Positions 34,191 through 46,085 of a DNA stretch of 64,000 nucleotides are shown in pieces. Position 1 is the stretch's first letter. Each line of letters begins with the position of its first letter. Source of the stretch: Cepaea nemoralis. Lineage: Eukaryota; Mollusca; Gastropoda; Stylommatophora; Helicidae. Location of the stretch: assembly GCA_014155875.1 (NCBI GenBank), contig JACEFZ010017421.1, positions 62,001-126,000 of the forward strand. Reading direction: 5' to 3'. The position numbers were made by a program, and so were the translations under genes. The notes beneath the pieces are model-generated. The model was given only the letters and a program-made list of their open reading frames with translations, searched no databases and was not told the DNA's origin.

Positions 34191-34499
34191 TCAGTGAGAG
34201 GGAGAGAGTGAATGCGTGAGTGCGCACGTGCATGCGTGTGTGTGGAGAGAGTGATTGAGCGAGAAATGGTGGGGGAATGTGTCAGTGCATGCATTCGTAC
34301 GTGTATGTGTGAGAGTGAGTGAGGGAGTGTATGCGTGCGTGCATGCGTTCATGTGTATGTGTATGTGTGAGAGAGTGTGATTGAGAGAGTGAGTGTGTGT
34401 GTGAAGGATTGTGTGTTAGAGAGTGAGACAGTGGGAGAGTTGATGTGTTGGTGTGTGTGTGTGAGCGCGCGCATGCGTGTGAGTGTGTGTATATGAAAG

Positions 34500-34550
<51 letters not shown>

Positions 34551-34917
34551 GAGCAGATGCATGTCATGTAACACGCATGTTATGTAACACGCGAATCCAT
34601 ATGTTTGTGTATTCTCATCTGTCATATTATCAGTTAAATACCATTTGATTTTATCATGCATAATATAAACTCATGTTCATTACTGTAGTTTGAGTGAGTG
34701 AGTCAGTGAGTGTGAATGAGAGACAGAACGAGTGAGCGTGAGAGTGAATGAGTGAGCGGGAGAGTGAATGAGTGAACGGGAAAGTGAATGAGTGAGCGGG
34801 AGAGTGAATGAGTGAGCGTGAGAGTGAATGAGCGGGAGAGTGAATGCGTGAGAGTGAATCAATGAGCGGAATAGTGAATGTGTGAGCGTGAGAGTGAATG
34901 TGTGTGTGTGTGTGTGT

Positions 34918-34963
<46 letters not shown>

Positions 34964-36782
34964 ATCACTATTTTTACGTCACATACATTTTATGTACACA
35001 TTTCTCTCCATGTTTAACATTTTTATGAGACTGCTCATGACAAGTATCAGTGTATGTGTGTGAGTAAAGTGTGGGGGTTTGTTCATACTAGTTTCAATAC
35101 TAACGTGAGACATTTTGTATGTGTCTAGATGTGAGGAAGTGTGAGTGTATGTGGAGGATGTGTGTGAGTGTGGGGATATGTGTGGGTGGGGGTGTGTGGG
35201 TGGGGGTATGCATTTGGATGGGTTGGGGTGTGTGGGTTTTGGTGGGTAGTGGTATTTGTGGGTGTTGGTGGGATGTGTGGATGGATGTGTGGGGGTGAAA
35301 GTACGGGTGTTGGAATGGGTGTGGGGGATGTGTGTATGGGTAGAGGATATTTGTATGGGACGGATGCAGAGGATGTGTGTTTATGTGGGTGGAGATGTTT
35401 GGATGGTTTGAGGAAGTATGTGTGGGAGGCGGGGTTGTGTGGGTAGGGGATTGTGTTGGGTGGATTTGGGATGGAAGGGCGGGTGGGGAGAAGTGCATGG
35501 TGTGTGGGTTTGAGATATGTGTGCGGTGTGTTGGTGGGGGATGTGTGAATGATGTGTGGGTGGAGGGTATGTTTGTGGTGGTATGGGTGGAGGATAGTAT
35601 GTGGTGTGGGGGATGTGTGTGATGGGTGTGGGGAATGTGCGTATGGGTGGGGTATATGTGTGGGTGAGCAGGGGATTGTGGTGGTTGGGGGAAGTATGTG
35701 GGGGAGTGTGGGTGGGAGATGTGTGTATGTGGATGGGGAATGTGTGGGTGGGGGTGTGTGAGTGGCTTAGGGATGTGTAGGTGGGTGAGGGAGTTGTATG
35801 TGTCGGGGTGGGATGTGTGAGTGGGTGGAGGATGTGTGTGGGGGTAGGGGTATTGTGATCGAGAGATGTTTGGTTGGGAGTGGGTTGGTGGGGGTGTGTG
35901 GGTGCGTAGTGGAGGATGTGTGAGTGAGTGTGTGTTGGAGGACGGGTAGGGAATGCGTGTGTGGGTGGGGAGAGGTGTGTGGTGTGTTGGTTGGTGATAT
36001 TGTGTGGGTGAGGTATGTGTGTGTGGGTGGGGGATTTTTGTGGTGTGTGAGTGGGGGTATGTGGGGTGGATGGGTAAGGGTATCTGTGTGGGTGTGAGTG
36101 GGATTATTTTGTGGTATCTGGGCGTGGGATACGTGTTTGGTGTGTAAGTGGGGATGTGTTGGTGAGGGATATGTGTGTGTGTGGTGCGTGGGTTGGGAAT
36201 AGTGCGTGGTAGGGGGTGTATGTGATGTGCGGGTGGGGGATTGTGTGGTGGGGGATTAGGTTAAGGCATGTGTGGGTGAGTGGAAGTTGTATGTGTGGGT
36301 GGCGGTGTGTGTGTGAGTGGATTGGGGATGTATGGGTGGTTAGGGAGATGTGTGTGTGGGGGGGGTAGGGACATGTCAGTTGGTGGGGATGTGTGTGTAT
36401 GGTTTGGGGATGTGTGAGTGGATGTGCGATGTGTGGGTTGGTGGGGGATTGTATGTGTGGGTGGGGAATATGTTGTCGATGGAGATGTGGCTGGGGGAAG
36501 GGTGGTTTGAGGTGTGGGTGGGGAGAGGATGTGTGGGGTAGAATGTGGATGGGCGTGGGATGTGTGGGTTGGTGGGGGAATGTTTGTGGGTGGCCAGTGT
36601 GTTTTGGTTGGGGGATCAGGTGAGGGCAGTGTGTGTGGGTGGGGGATGGGTTGGTTGGTGGGGTATGTATGTGTCCCTTGGTGTGTGTGTCGGTAGGTGG
36701 GGGTGTGTATGTGTCCCTTAGTGCGCATGTGTGTGGGTAGGTGGGGGTGTTGTGTGGGTGGGGTGATGTATGGATAGGTGGG
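34110..36782. repeat. 2.7-kb purine/G-rich microsatellite and minisatellite expansion
   Basis: GA runs at 34118-34184, 34504-34549 and 34920-34962; GAGTGAATGAGTGAGCGG-type minisatellite at 34690-34900; from about 35040 to 36780 a degenerate mix of TGTGTGGGTGGGGGATG-like words, overwhelmingly G and T on the plus strand. Open frames here are low-complexity artefacts. It lies between the ORF2 stop and the unique 3' end of the LINE, hence within its 3' UTR. Confidence 0.9.
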
Positions 36783-36984
36783 AGATGGGCTTCATACCAT
36801 GGTAATTAGCCTTGTTTATGTTTACAACATTCATTTCACAATGTTTATTTTTCTTCCTATGCAAATGTATAATGCTCTTGATGAACGAAAGACGAGTGAT
36901 TGGAAGGGCCGAATGTAAGACGGGCCTGCCAGCACATTTTGTGACCCTAATAAAGTTGATTTGATTTGATTTGATTTGATTTGA
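36783..36984 (+). promoter_or_regulatory. 3' end of the CR1/L2-like LINE with TTTGA tail
   Basis: Unique sequence closing with gaatgtaagacgggcctgcc, an aataaa at about 36948, and five TTTGA/TTGAT units. In this LINE group the 3' hairpin and the short tandem tail are what the RT recognises and primes on. Assignment rests on position and on the repeat tail. Confidence 0.75.
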
Positions 36985-38860
36985 CTTTACTCAAGTGAGA
37001 CCAAACTAGCGGATGATGCCCTCAACGCCATAGAGGCTATACCAACTCTTGACCACCTGGACACACTTCCCACCATAACAGAAGTTAAGTGTGCTATAAA
37101 TGAACTTCCATCTGGCAAGGCTTCAGGTAAGGATGGGATTCCAATAGAGGTTATCAGGAGTGGGCAAGACACACTCACTCTACAGATCTACCAGCTAATA
37201 GAGCTATGCTGGCGAGAAGGACAAGTCCCACAGGATTTCAAAGATTCAAGCATCATAACACTGTACAAGAACAAGGGCGATCGGAGCGACTGCAACAACT
37301 ATAGGGGTATCTCACTTCTGTGTATTGTTGGAAAAGTATTTGCTAGAATTGTTCTGCGCAGACTTCAAGTCCTAGGAGATCAAGTCTACCTCGAATCACA
37401 GTGTGGCTTTCAACAGAACCGGTCTACCATTGATATGATATTCTCATTGCGACAAATGCAAGAAAAATGCCGTGAACAGAATCAACCACTGTTTATTGTC
37501 TTCATCGACCTCACAAAGGCATTTTATTTGGTCAGTCGTGAGGGTCTGTTCAAGGCACTAAAGAAGATTGGCTGCCCACCAACTCTTCTGTCCATTGTGG
37601 AATCGTTCCACATAGGCATGAAGGGTATAATCAAGTTTGATGGTGCAACTTCTGAAGAGTTTGAAATCAAGAGTGGAGTTAAGCAAGGTTGTGTACTAGC
37701 TCCCACCCTCTTTGGAATATACTTTTCACTTCTACTGAAATATGCCTTTCATGATCAGGATGGTGGTATATACATTCACTCACGCTCTGATTGCGGCCTA
37801 TACAATGCTCACAGATTGAAAGCCAAGTTCAAAATTAGGAGGGTACTGATCAGAGAGTTGCTTTTTGCAGATGATGCTGCAGTTACGACCCAATCTGAGG
37901 AAGAATTGCAATGTCTACTATCTGCATTCTCTAATGCTTGTTCTGAATTTTGTTTAACAATTAGCAAAAAGAAGACACAGATTATGTCACAAGGTGCACA
38001 TGGGGTACATTTATTGACGACGCCGAACTAGAGATTTTACATATCTAGGATAAGTGGTAAATAGCAAATTATCCCTAGATAAGGAAATCAACATCCGGAT
38101 TGGTAAGGCAGCAACAACAATGAACAGGTTAAGAAAAAGAGTCTGGGAGAACAGGAAGCTTACTGCCAAAACAAAAGTTCTTGTCTATCAAGCCTGTGTC
38201 CTTAGTACTCTTCTTTATGACAGTGAAACCTGGACAACTTACTCACACCAAGAGAAACGTTTAAACAGCTTTCATATGCGGTGTCTGCGAAGAATTCTTG
38301 GTATTAAGTGGCAAGACAAAATCACAAATACAGAAGTATTGGAACGATCAGGTTGTGTGACGGTTTATTTCATGCTCAGTCTTCGTAGACTTAGATGGAT
38401 AGGAAATCTTAGGAGGATGGATGATAGTAGAATACCAAAAGGACATCTTTTTTAGTGAATTACAGATGGGTAAGAGATCTCAGGGTCGGAATCTACTACG
38501 ATACAAAGATGTGTGTAAGCGGGACATGATTGATACAGGCATTGATAATGCACATTGGGAGCAAGTCGTCGCTGAACGTGTTGCATGGAGGGCAAACATC
38601 AGAAATGGAATAAAGACAAAGGAGAAAATTATTGCAGATAAGTCACACACCGAGCGTATGAGACGTAAGATGGTGCATGATGGTAGAAATGACCACATGT
38701 TCACATGCAACTACTGTGAACGAACATTTACAGCGCCTTAGACACATTCGCTACCGCCATAGGTAAAAGTTATTATGCCTTTTTAAAGCACAAACTATCG
38801 TCTGTCAAGACCGCAAGGTACCAATGTAATGTAATCGGCATGAGTTGTAAGCTTCTCTAA
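36985..38860 (+). pseudogene. downstream part of the split LINE (reverse transcriptase, zinc-finger tail)
   Basis: Continues 28395-28765: YSSETKLADDALN, LPSGKASGKDGIPIEVIRSG, DCNNYRGISLLCIVGKVFAR, SQCGFQQNRSTIDMIFSLRQ, FIVFIDLTKAFYLVSREGLF, SGVKQGCVLAPTLF, RELLFADDAAV (catalytic FADD), then after a frameshift near 38030 a thumb-like part (YQACVLSTLLYDSETWTT, MRCLRRILGIKWQDKI) and after another near 38440 the end, with FTCNYCERTF resembling the first half of a C2H2-type finger. The GVKQGC/FADDAA wording differs from the RTE copies in this window. Two frameshifts and the 8.2-kb insert inactivate it. Confidence 0.85.
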
Positions 38861-39784
38861 TGTATTACTTCACTCAGAGATTGATATAAATGAACATGGG
38901 GGTAAGAGGGTCAGCTGACAGTGTAGACTTTGCTACTTAGAAAACAGTTTAATCTAAAAGTAGATCACGGAGATACACATTCTACGAGCCAGGAGAAGAC
39001 ACTCTACTCAAATTAAGAACTGCTCAAGTGAACGAACATCTGAAGTGGGCGGTTATGTCTTTAGTGCTTGTGGGATGTGGATTTTAATTCCTGAGAATAA
39101 TTCGTTAAAATGTCTAGGGGGTTTTATTGATTCTCTGGTCACTGGTTAGAATGCAGGGTGATCAGGGATATTTACCACAAATCCCAGGATAAAAGGTTTC
39201 AATCCTTGAAACAATGGCATCTGTGTGTAGGTTTCCCTTCCCACTTCATCACCCTTTACATTATCTATATTGCTAGAAGGATATTGATTGCTCACAACAT
39301 ATAAACAACCACTTGTTGGACACCACATTTGCTTGATGTACACAACACTTTTGGACAAAAAGTTCAGGTATTAACTCAAGATCTGCAGTTACATATATAG
39401 GTGTAATAAACACTATGCATTTTCAGACAGGCATGGGAATTAGTTGCATTGTTACAATATAGTACCCAGTGACCCCAGAAAAAAAACAAGGTTATTACAA
39501 ACCACACAACAACCACAATTTGGTTCTGCTAACTTGACTCATTGTACCTAGATATAATCACACTGGTCTAGGTGCAGAAACCCAACATACATACATTTAT
39601 TTCTGACACCATGTACAATTCTCATATTTAAAAATAATGAGTGGGTGTCAAATTATTATACAGATATATCATTGGAAAAAACTACTGACCTGTTACCTTC
39701 AGAAAAAAAAAACCAACACATAAACAGCATTTTGTATTACTAATTAAACTAATTAATAGTCATTTATCTCCTGGTGTGCGGTTA
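38861..39784. other. non-coding spacer
   Basis: No gene or recognisable element. AT-rich, with short frames lacking coding character. It may be the unmatched upstream part of repeat R. Confidence 0.5.
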
Positions 39785-41530
39785 AGAGTTCATCTTTGCT
39801 GTCGATTAGATCCTTTTCCCATTATCTGGGTACCGAATTAATGCACTCAGTTATGTTCTTACTATTTAGTCACTGGTAATTGGCTGGTGCGAATCATACT
39901 TTATAATCCAAAATAGAAATTACACACAATCACAAATCCCTCCGCGGGCTAGAATATTCGAGTATTCTGTTGCAGTAGGCTCGGTGTCTTTTTTTGAAAT
40001 TTGGGGCCCCAGGTTGGTCTAACTTTCCGGAATTTCCACTTAAGCTCTGCAGAAGGTACTTTTACCATCTCACCATTCATGGTGCCAAGTAGACGTCCAT
40101 TCAGCTGCTCTGCTTTTAATATCAGAATCCCAAGTAGTTCAACAAAGATTTTACACCCACCAAGTCGCGAGTCTATAACCCATGGCATTTGGGTTGACAT
40201 TGGACCAGCAAAGAGTTAGTCGTGGTTATCTAGTCCAGTGTAGAACTTTATAGGACTGAGAGGCATCTCATGGTAGTATCTGTGACTAAGGCCACAATTG
40301 ATCTATACCTACATATATCCAAAGATGTATAAATCCGGCACAGTAACAGGTTTGCAAACAATTGGATGATTCCTCTTGTTGCTGATGTAGAGACATTTAG
40401 CTGCTTTCATATGGTCTTTTATCTGATGGTGTTCAGGGTTTGGAACCTTGAGGTAATCTGGTTTCGTGGTTATGTTTCAGATGATATTAAGTTTGTACCT
40501 TGGTTGTATTGGCTTATGTGGTTCATTGTCTTCTCCCCATTTGTTTGGGTTGGTGTTCATAGCTAGAATCTGGTGTTGCATGGCTGGAACCTTATGTTTG
40601 ACTGTTGCAGCTGTGAGACGTTCTTTTGAAGACTTATCCATTGTGGATATTAACTTGGTAATTCAACCAACAGTTGAAGATTACTCCCTGTTGTTAGTTT
40701 TAATAACTTGTAGAAGGATTGTCCCATAGTTTCACTGATTTTGTTGAATGATGAGGCCATAGATGATACTTCTCAAAGTATAACAGACGATACACTGTTG
40801 TCAGTTACTCTGTTGATCTTCATCTTTGTAGATTATTAGATCTTGAAGTTTATCCTGGATATTCCTACTAAAATAGGACTTAATCACTCACCCAATCAGT
40901 TGTCTTCAAATTTTCTGTTGCTCGCTATGGAGCTATTGAGCGCCGCAGTAAACATGGAGGTATTGCTAGATCCAGACTATGGTTTGGACATTCACTTTAT
41001 GGCTGTTGACCCAGGATCCAGTGTTAGTGATATAGTCCCACCAAATTCAACCACCACCTGCTTCTCTTCTATAGAAAAGGGATAACAAAGAATACAACAC
41101 TAGCATTAACCTACTGTGTTATGATAAAAGGTTTACAACACAATTACAAACACAAATACAAAACAACAAGGGGAGAAGGGGAAAGGAGTGGGTGTCCATG
41201 TTCTACTGTCCCTCATTGCTGAGTAGAGCCATTCTGACTCTTCATAGTGAGTAAGATATTTTCTCACTTATATTTTGTTCTGTTGTTACTGGGACTATTG
41301 GATGGGTGAAGTCATTCTGTCCATCCAACATGTTGATATTGTCTCTCTCATTACTTGAAGAGAATAGCCTATACAGAATCCCTGTGGTTTCTAATGCCGC
41401 GTCTTCCTTTCGGCACTATAATCATCATTAGGTCAAGACTATTCAACCTTGGCTTAAGTACTGACATACACATGGATTCTTACATCAACATCCTCTAATC
41501 CCAAGGTGCAACATTAAAATGTATATTCCC
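39785..41530 (+). repeat. interspersed repeat R, copy 2 (identity unknown)
   Basis: Inverted relative to copy 1 (16250-17880), about 22 kb apart. Collinear throughout, including tcttttcttgaagagaat-type and gactattcaacc-like blocks near the right end. No conserved ORF and no visible terminal repeats. Candidates are a non-autonomous DNA element or the non-coding part of a large element. Not classified. Confidence 0.7.
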
Positions 41531-42099
41531 ATAGTAAAAAGTAACAATCAGAACAGGGAAAATTCTTATACCAGAAAAAAAACAACATACATGTCCATTT
41601 TTCTGATATCAAGTACATGTTAATCCTACATAATAATTAATCATAATGCTGATGCAGGGAGCCTTTGTTTTTGGATTTTCTCAGGGGTTAATCCATAACT
41701 AAAACATACATTGTTTTCCCCCACTGCGTACAGCAGATGAGGATAGTAGTCGCTGTGATATATTTTGTCAAGGACTGCTATTATTCAAGCAATTTATTCA
41801 CGTCAATCTTCGCTTCTGTTCCTACTACAGTGAGGTGATGCGGAGTGAATCCTATCCGAACATGCATTTACATCACGCGTTTACTTTAAATTAATTGTTC
41901 ATGAATTTATATTCAAACATGGCCTGTCCCTCACACTATTTTATGAAATGATTATATGTTCACCCTCATATGGAGTGGTTACTAATCTGTTAACAAAAGG
42001 ATGGTACTAAAATTTAACACTATAGTTCCAAGTTACAGATTATGATGTGGCAAAATATTTTATCCCCTGACTAAGAGTCAGGAATACGCGTAATCATTT

Positions 42100-42545
42100 G
42101 TATGTCCCCGCATGGATAAAACAAGTTCATAGACATCCTTACCAGTGCATTTACACTACATAGGATATTTGAAAGTGGCAGACACCAGTTCTCTACTTGT
42201 GCAGTATGAAATCAAGAGTCTGCTTCTTCATTGAGAAAATGTTTATTGAAAGTCCACTCTCTTACAGTACATAGATTATTTGCAGATTACTAAGCATTGA
42301 TAGGGATATATAGTTCCAGTGCATAGAAGGTATTGTTCATAGGACTATGAAATTGGCAGAAACTAGTTTTATTCTTTGAAGTATGAATCAGAAGTCTTTC
42401 CTAAATTGAAAAGAGTTTCTAACATGAGAGTTGATACTCTATAGTACACATAATATTCGTAGATTATAAAGTTAGATATAAGTTCATAATGCCTATAAAA
42501 GATATTAACATAAGGATTTGAAATTGTAAGACATAGGAAAAATTA
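42100..42545. repeat. diverged tandem repeat, unit about 170-175 bp, about 2.5 copies
   Basis: Repeating order: agttc-ta-tgc-t, a aggatatt/aggtatt block, tttgaa-/tatgaaa-ttggcaga, aagtatga--cagaagtct, ttgagaa/ttgaaaagagtttct, ctctatagtaca-ata-tat-cgtagatta. Units start near 42118, 42297 and 42475. Monomers have diverged a lot. The rest of 41531-43076 shows no gene. Confidence 0.6.
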
Positions 42546-43076
42546 CAGCGTGGCGCCAACCTGTGTTTCCTTAGTAAACATCATCCAGCCTGGTTTAAGA
42601 GAAATGTAACTAATTCTTAATTAAACATACTGGTCTATGTAATACATAAATATATCTTAATAATGTAGATAACATACCAATAGCTTGAAGAGAATCATGT
42701 TTTTAAGGCAAAATACCTTCTCCCCGAAGGGAAAGGTCGACTTTCTTGTGTGTTCTCTTACTAGAAATGGCCGCTTCAGTCTTTGTTTTCCCCCTCGCCA
42801 GGATTGGCCAGGTACGGGAGAGAAAATAAGCCAAATTAAATTTAGCTGCGCCACGGTCAGTCTATCGCTGTTTTATTTTCTCCTACATTAAGTAAGTTAC
42901 TTAAACAGTAATTGTAAGGGGTTGTTTATTTTTAAGGGAGTCAATGCTTAGGAAAGGGTAGGGACGTTTTTATTATATTACAGTGCTATCGCAAGTAGTT
43001 CACGAGCAAGGGTTGCAAATGCCATCTGATGAGTTTATATATCTGCGCTTGTTTTAACTTATGCTTTCATTAGTGT

Positions 43077-44686
43077 TTATATTCGTGTACCAGTACTATT
43101 CAACGCGTATACGGTGCAGATCCCTAAACAACAGTTGGACGGGAGGGGTAGGACTCTGTCATTTGCTGAGGACATTCTCGTGTATCGACAGGGTCGAATT
43201 AGACAGGCGGTTGCCAATGATATGCAGGGCGAACTAGATCGAATTTTCTCATGGTGTGCTGATGCCGATGCCCTTGTCAACCCTGCAAAGGCATCGGTTA
43301 CATGGTTCTCCCTAAACAACCATATTGTGAACACAGACCTGCCGGCAGTAAGAATGGATGGGAGCATTCTGAGTAGAACCCATTTAATGACATATCTTGG
43401 CGTGAGGCTTGATAGTAGCCTGTCCTTCAGAGATCATGTCGATTATGTCATAACGAAAGCTCGAAAAGGTTTGTCAGCAATGAGAGTCATGGCGACTGCC
43501 AATATCGAGCAAAGACTGCTAATACTTGTGTTCCAAGGACTGGTGCTTTCACGCATCGAGTATGCCATGGCCATCCTCACTGTCAGCCCTACACAGATTG
43601 GAAGACTTGAAAAGGTACAAAACGAAGTCATGCGCATCATTTTGGGCTGCAAGAGAGACACCAGCTGTGTAGCAATGAGATATCTCATTGACTTCCCGAC
43701 AATAGAACACAGGAACAAGATTTGGAGAGCTCGAGCATACTTAAAAATAAGTGCAGATGAGCTGCACCCTCTGCATGACGCTATATTCATAGAAAAGGGT
43801 GACAGGCTAAAGAGGGGCAAATCATGGATGGGTCGGGCTGAAGATGTCGTTAGACAGGTCTGCAGTCTTACCAGTATCAACCCCGGCAAGGAATGGGTGC
43901 CGGTTCCTCCAGCTTTTAAGTGCACTTTCTCCTGCATTATCACACTCGACAGACGGTGCAGAGAGCAGAACCTTGCCGCCTGTCAATGTAGAGGTTAATG
44001 CGCTCATCGCTGAACACTCAGATAGCCCCGAAGTGCTCATCTATACTGATGGATCTGTTATAAAGCAGCAGAGAAGTGCGTGGGCATTTACAGCCCTTTC
44101 AGAGGGGCCGAACCGTTCAAGAATCCACTCTTTGACCACGAGCAGCATGACAATGAAGGTGATGGCAGTTACACAGGCTTTCATATGGCTGGAATCACAG
44201 CATTATACCAACGTGTGTGTACTAAGTGATTCAATGAGCATCATTCAGAAGGTCGAAGCTGAATCTGTACGTAAACAGTGGACTGAGTCGCTGCGGAAGT
44301 CTGTTGTCCGTAAAGTCACCTTCATCTTCGTCCCGGGACATGCGGGAGTCGAGGGAATTGAATGAGCAGATAAACTGGCTGGCTCTGCATCCCCTGTAGA
44401 TGGCCAGCCCATGAATCGTGCCGATGTTATTAACGTCCTTAAAGACATGGCGAGAACAGAGGACTTTGACGTCAGTGAATCCACATCGCTGTCCAGGATG
44501 AAAGACTTGGGAGTAAAAATCGGCACGGCCAGACGCGAGAGGTACACCGGGAAAACGAGGTGCCTCGTCAACCAACACAGAACTGGCACTATTAGCTACC
44601 GGACGCTGATGCATATGCTGGGTGGAGGATCTGAGCACCCATGGACCTGTCCGGAGTGCAATGAAGATACCCCAACTTATAACTGA
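43077..44686 (+). pseudogene. RNase H-bearing LINE, RT core to C-terminus
   Basis: 5'-truncated just before the catalytic block: VPVLFNAYT, TLSFAEDILVYRQGRI (FAED in place of YADD, which removes a catalytic Asp), WFSLNNHIVNTDLP, MTYLGVRLDSSLSF, RIEYAMAILTVSPTQIG, then a frameshift at 43900-43990, RNase H (LIYTDGSVIKQQRS, VLSDSMSIIQKV, FIFVPGHAGVEG), a TGA at 44363-44365 where relatives read Arg, ADKLAGSASP, and a C-terminal ISYRTLMHMLGGGSEHPWTC with CPEC. It is the same family as 6089-6609 and 59740-63990. The last codon is only 8 bp from the stop codon of the convergent host gene. Confidence 0.88.
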
Positions 44687-44694
44687 TAACTGAT

Positions 44695-45725
44695 CTATTC
44701 GTGTGTTTCATCATTTAATGGGGACATGTCTTTTCCATTAGGTTCGATATTGCGTTCTGTCAAAGTCATCAACCCATACACTTTGTTGATAAACAGTTTG
44801 TTAAACAGCAAGAGAAAGATAAAAAGAAGACACAACAGCGCGGTTTGACCAAGTACTATATAACAAAACCACATGTTGTTTACTTCTTCCATCAGAAATC
44901 CTAAAATCAGAGGAATGAAAATTTTACCAATGGACGCCGATATGCTAATGCTTGAGGATACCCGAGCTGTGACTTTCAACAGTTCAGTTTCTGCCCAGGA
45001 AAATCCTCCAGCAAAAACACCTGACATTCCGAAACCTGCCATTGCAGTGAACACGATAACAGCCGGAATCACCTCAAATATTGCACTAATCATGAATCCA
45101 GTCAAAGCTATGACTATCAAAAGCAAACATAGTGATATTAACTGGATAGCCGATAACAATTTTGTTATACAGATCATTAGAAATCTGGACGTTGCAAACG
45201 ACACCCAGTACACAGTGATAATATATACACTTTCTGCCTTTGTCATAGAATCAAATTCGTTGATCAAGAAAGGCATAAGAAAAGACGTAAACGTCAGTTC
45301 AACACAGCAATACAACAAGAAAAATGCGCATACATTTGTTAGAATAAAGAAATGCAAACAGCATGGGAGTTCTCTGTAAGTAACTTTGATATTGATATTC
45401 TGTTCTAGATTGTTCTGAGTGTTCCGTGAACGCTGCTTGATATACAATACAACAAAAGGTATGCTTGCTACGATCATAAACACCCCAGATATAAGAAATG
45501 CGTACTGTACGTTTGTTGACTGGGGACTATTTTCAAGATGCAAGCTAGAAGTGTTTCCAGTTGTAAAATTATCTGTATCTGTTTCATTTTCCATTAAGCG
45601 TTTAGCAAGAAAGGGCCCTGTGTATAAGGGAGATAACACTCCACCAAGGGCAAACGAAAAGTGTATAATCTGCATCAGGACGTTGCCTTCACTTCCCCAC
45701 GTCTTCATATGCCAGGCATTTCCAG
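44695..45725 (-). CDS. NaGLT1/MFSD4-like sugar transporter, terminal exon
   Basis: Major facilitator superfamily transporter most like sodium-dependent glucose transporter 1 (MFSD4 family), an integral plasma-membrane protein that moves glucose-like solutes. This exon encodes about 340 residues and roughly eight membrane segments: MQIIHFSFALGGVLSPLYTG, VFMIVASIPFVVLYI, HFFILTNVCAFFLLYCCVEL, YIITVYWVSFATSRFLMI, ISLCLLLIVIALTGFMISA, VIVFTAMAGFGMSGVFAGGF followed by SWAE (a family signature), IGKIFIPLILGFLM and ALLCLLFIFLLLF. Acceptor: ttttctttcag at 45726-45736 (minus). Stop TAG at 44695-44697. The frame joins the 49213-49351 exon through a split codon. Family proteins are about 450-500 aa, so the first exon(s) lie upstream and were not found. 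No lesion seen; probably a working gene. Confidence 0.85.
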
Positions 45726-46031
45726 CTGAAAGAAAAAAAAATATTACTTTTATTTACATTTTTCTAAAACGTGTAAAAGTTACTCAAAGGAAATATAATG
45801 TTTTTAGCAGTTATTATTATCATTAACATGCAATTAGGACAGTTACGACGCTCTGAATTAATCTGACACCACAAAACAATTTCAATTGGAAAATAAAAGT
45901 TTATAACGCTTGTCGGATGTATGAGATTGATGGCTCAAACTCAAAGAGAGGAAGGATGCAACGTTCCTTTTCCTCAATGTGATACTGCCCGTTATAATCA
46001 CTTAAGCTAGCACTGGCTCAAATGTTTGCTT

Positions 46032-46036
<5 letters not shown>

Positions 46037-46083
<47 letters not shown>
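46037..46083. repeat. (TA)n microsatellite (intron)
   Basis: About 23 TA units in the 3.5-kb transporter intron. Confidence 0.95.

Positions 46084-46085
<2 letters not shown>

Larger units (their letters stand above)
28766..36984 (+). mobile_element. nearly intact CR1/L2-like LINE, 8.2 kb
   Basis: Boundaries come from the interruption of the surrounding LINE frame (EL at 28765, YSSET at 36988). Layout: 5' UTR with duplicated monomers, ORF1 with an SGNH-esterase-like domain (29318-31143, one frameshift), ORF2 with complete endonuclease and RT (31204-34032), a 3' region expanded by microsatellites (34.1-36.8 kb), then a unique 200-bp end closing with aataaagttgatttgattt and several TTTGA units. 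Only about 3-4 bp (ctt) could be duplicated target; CR1/L2 elements commonly make short or no duplications. Size without the expansion would be near 5.5 kb, usual for the group. Confidence 0.85.

Noticed and set aside
35168..36728. Trp/Gly/Val-rich and Pro/Thr/His-rich proteins
   Set aside because: They are read from the low-complexity G/T tract on either strand; no domain or start context.
45300..45826. Plus-strand frames opposite the transporter
   Set aside because: They are antisense shadows of the minus-strand exon, which has conserved family motifs and splice sites.
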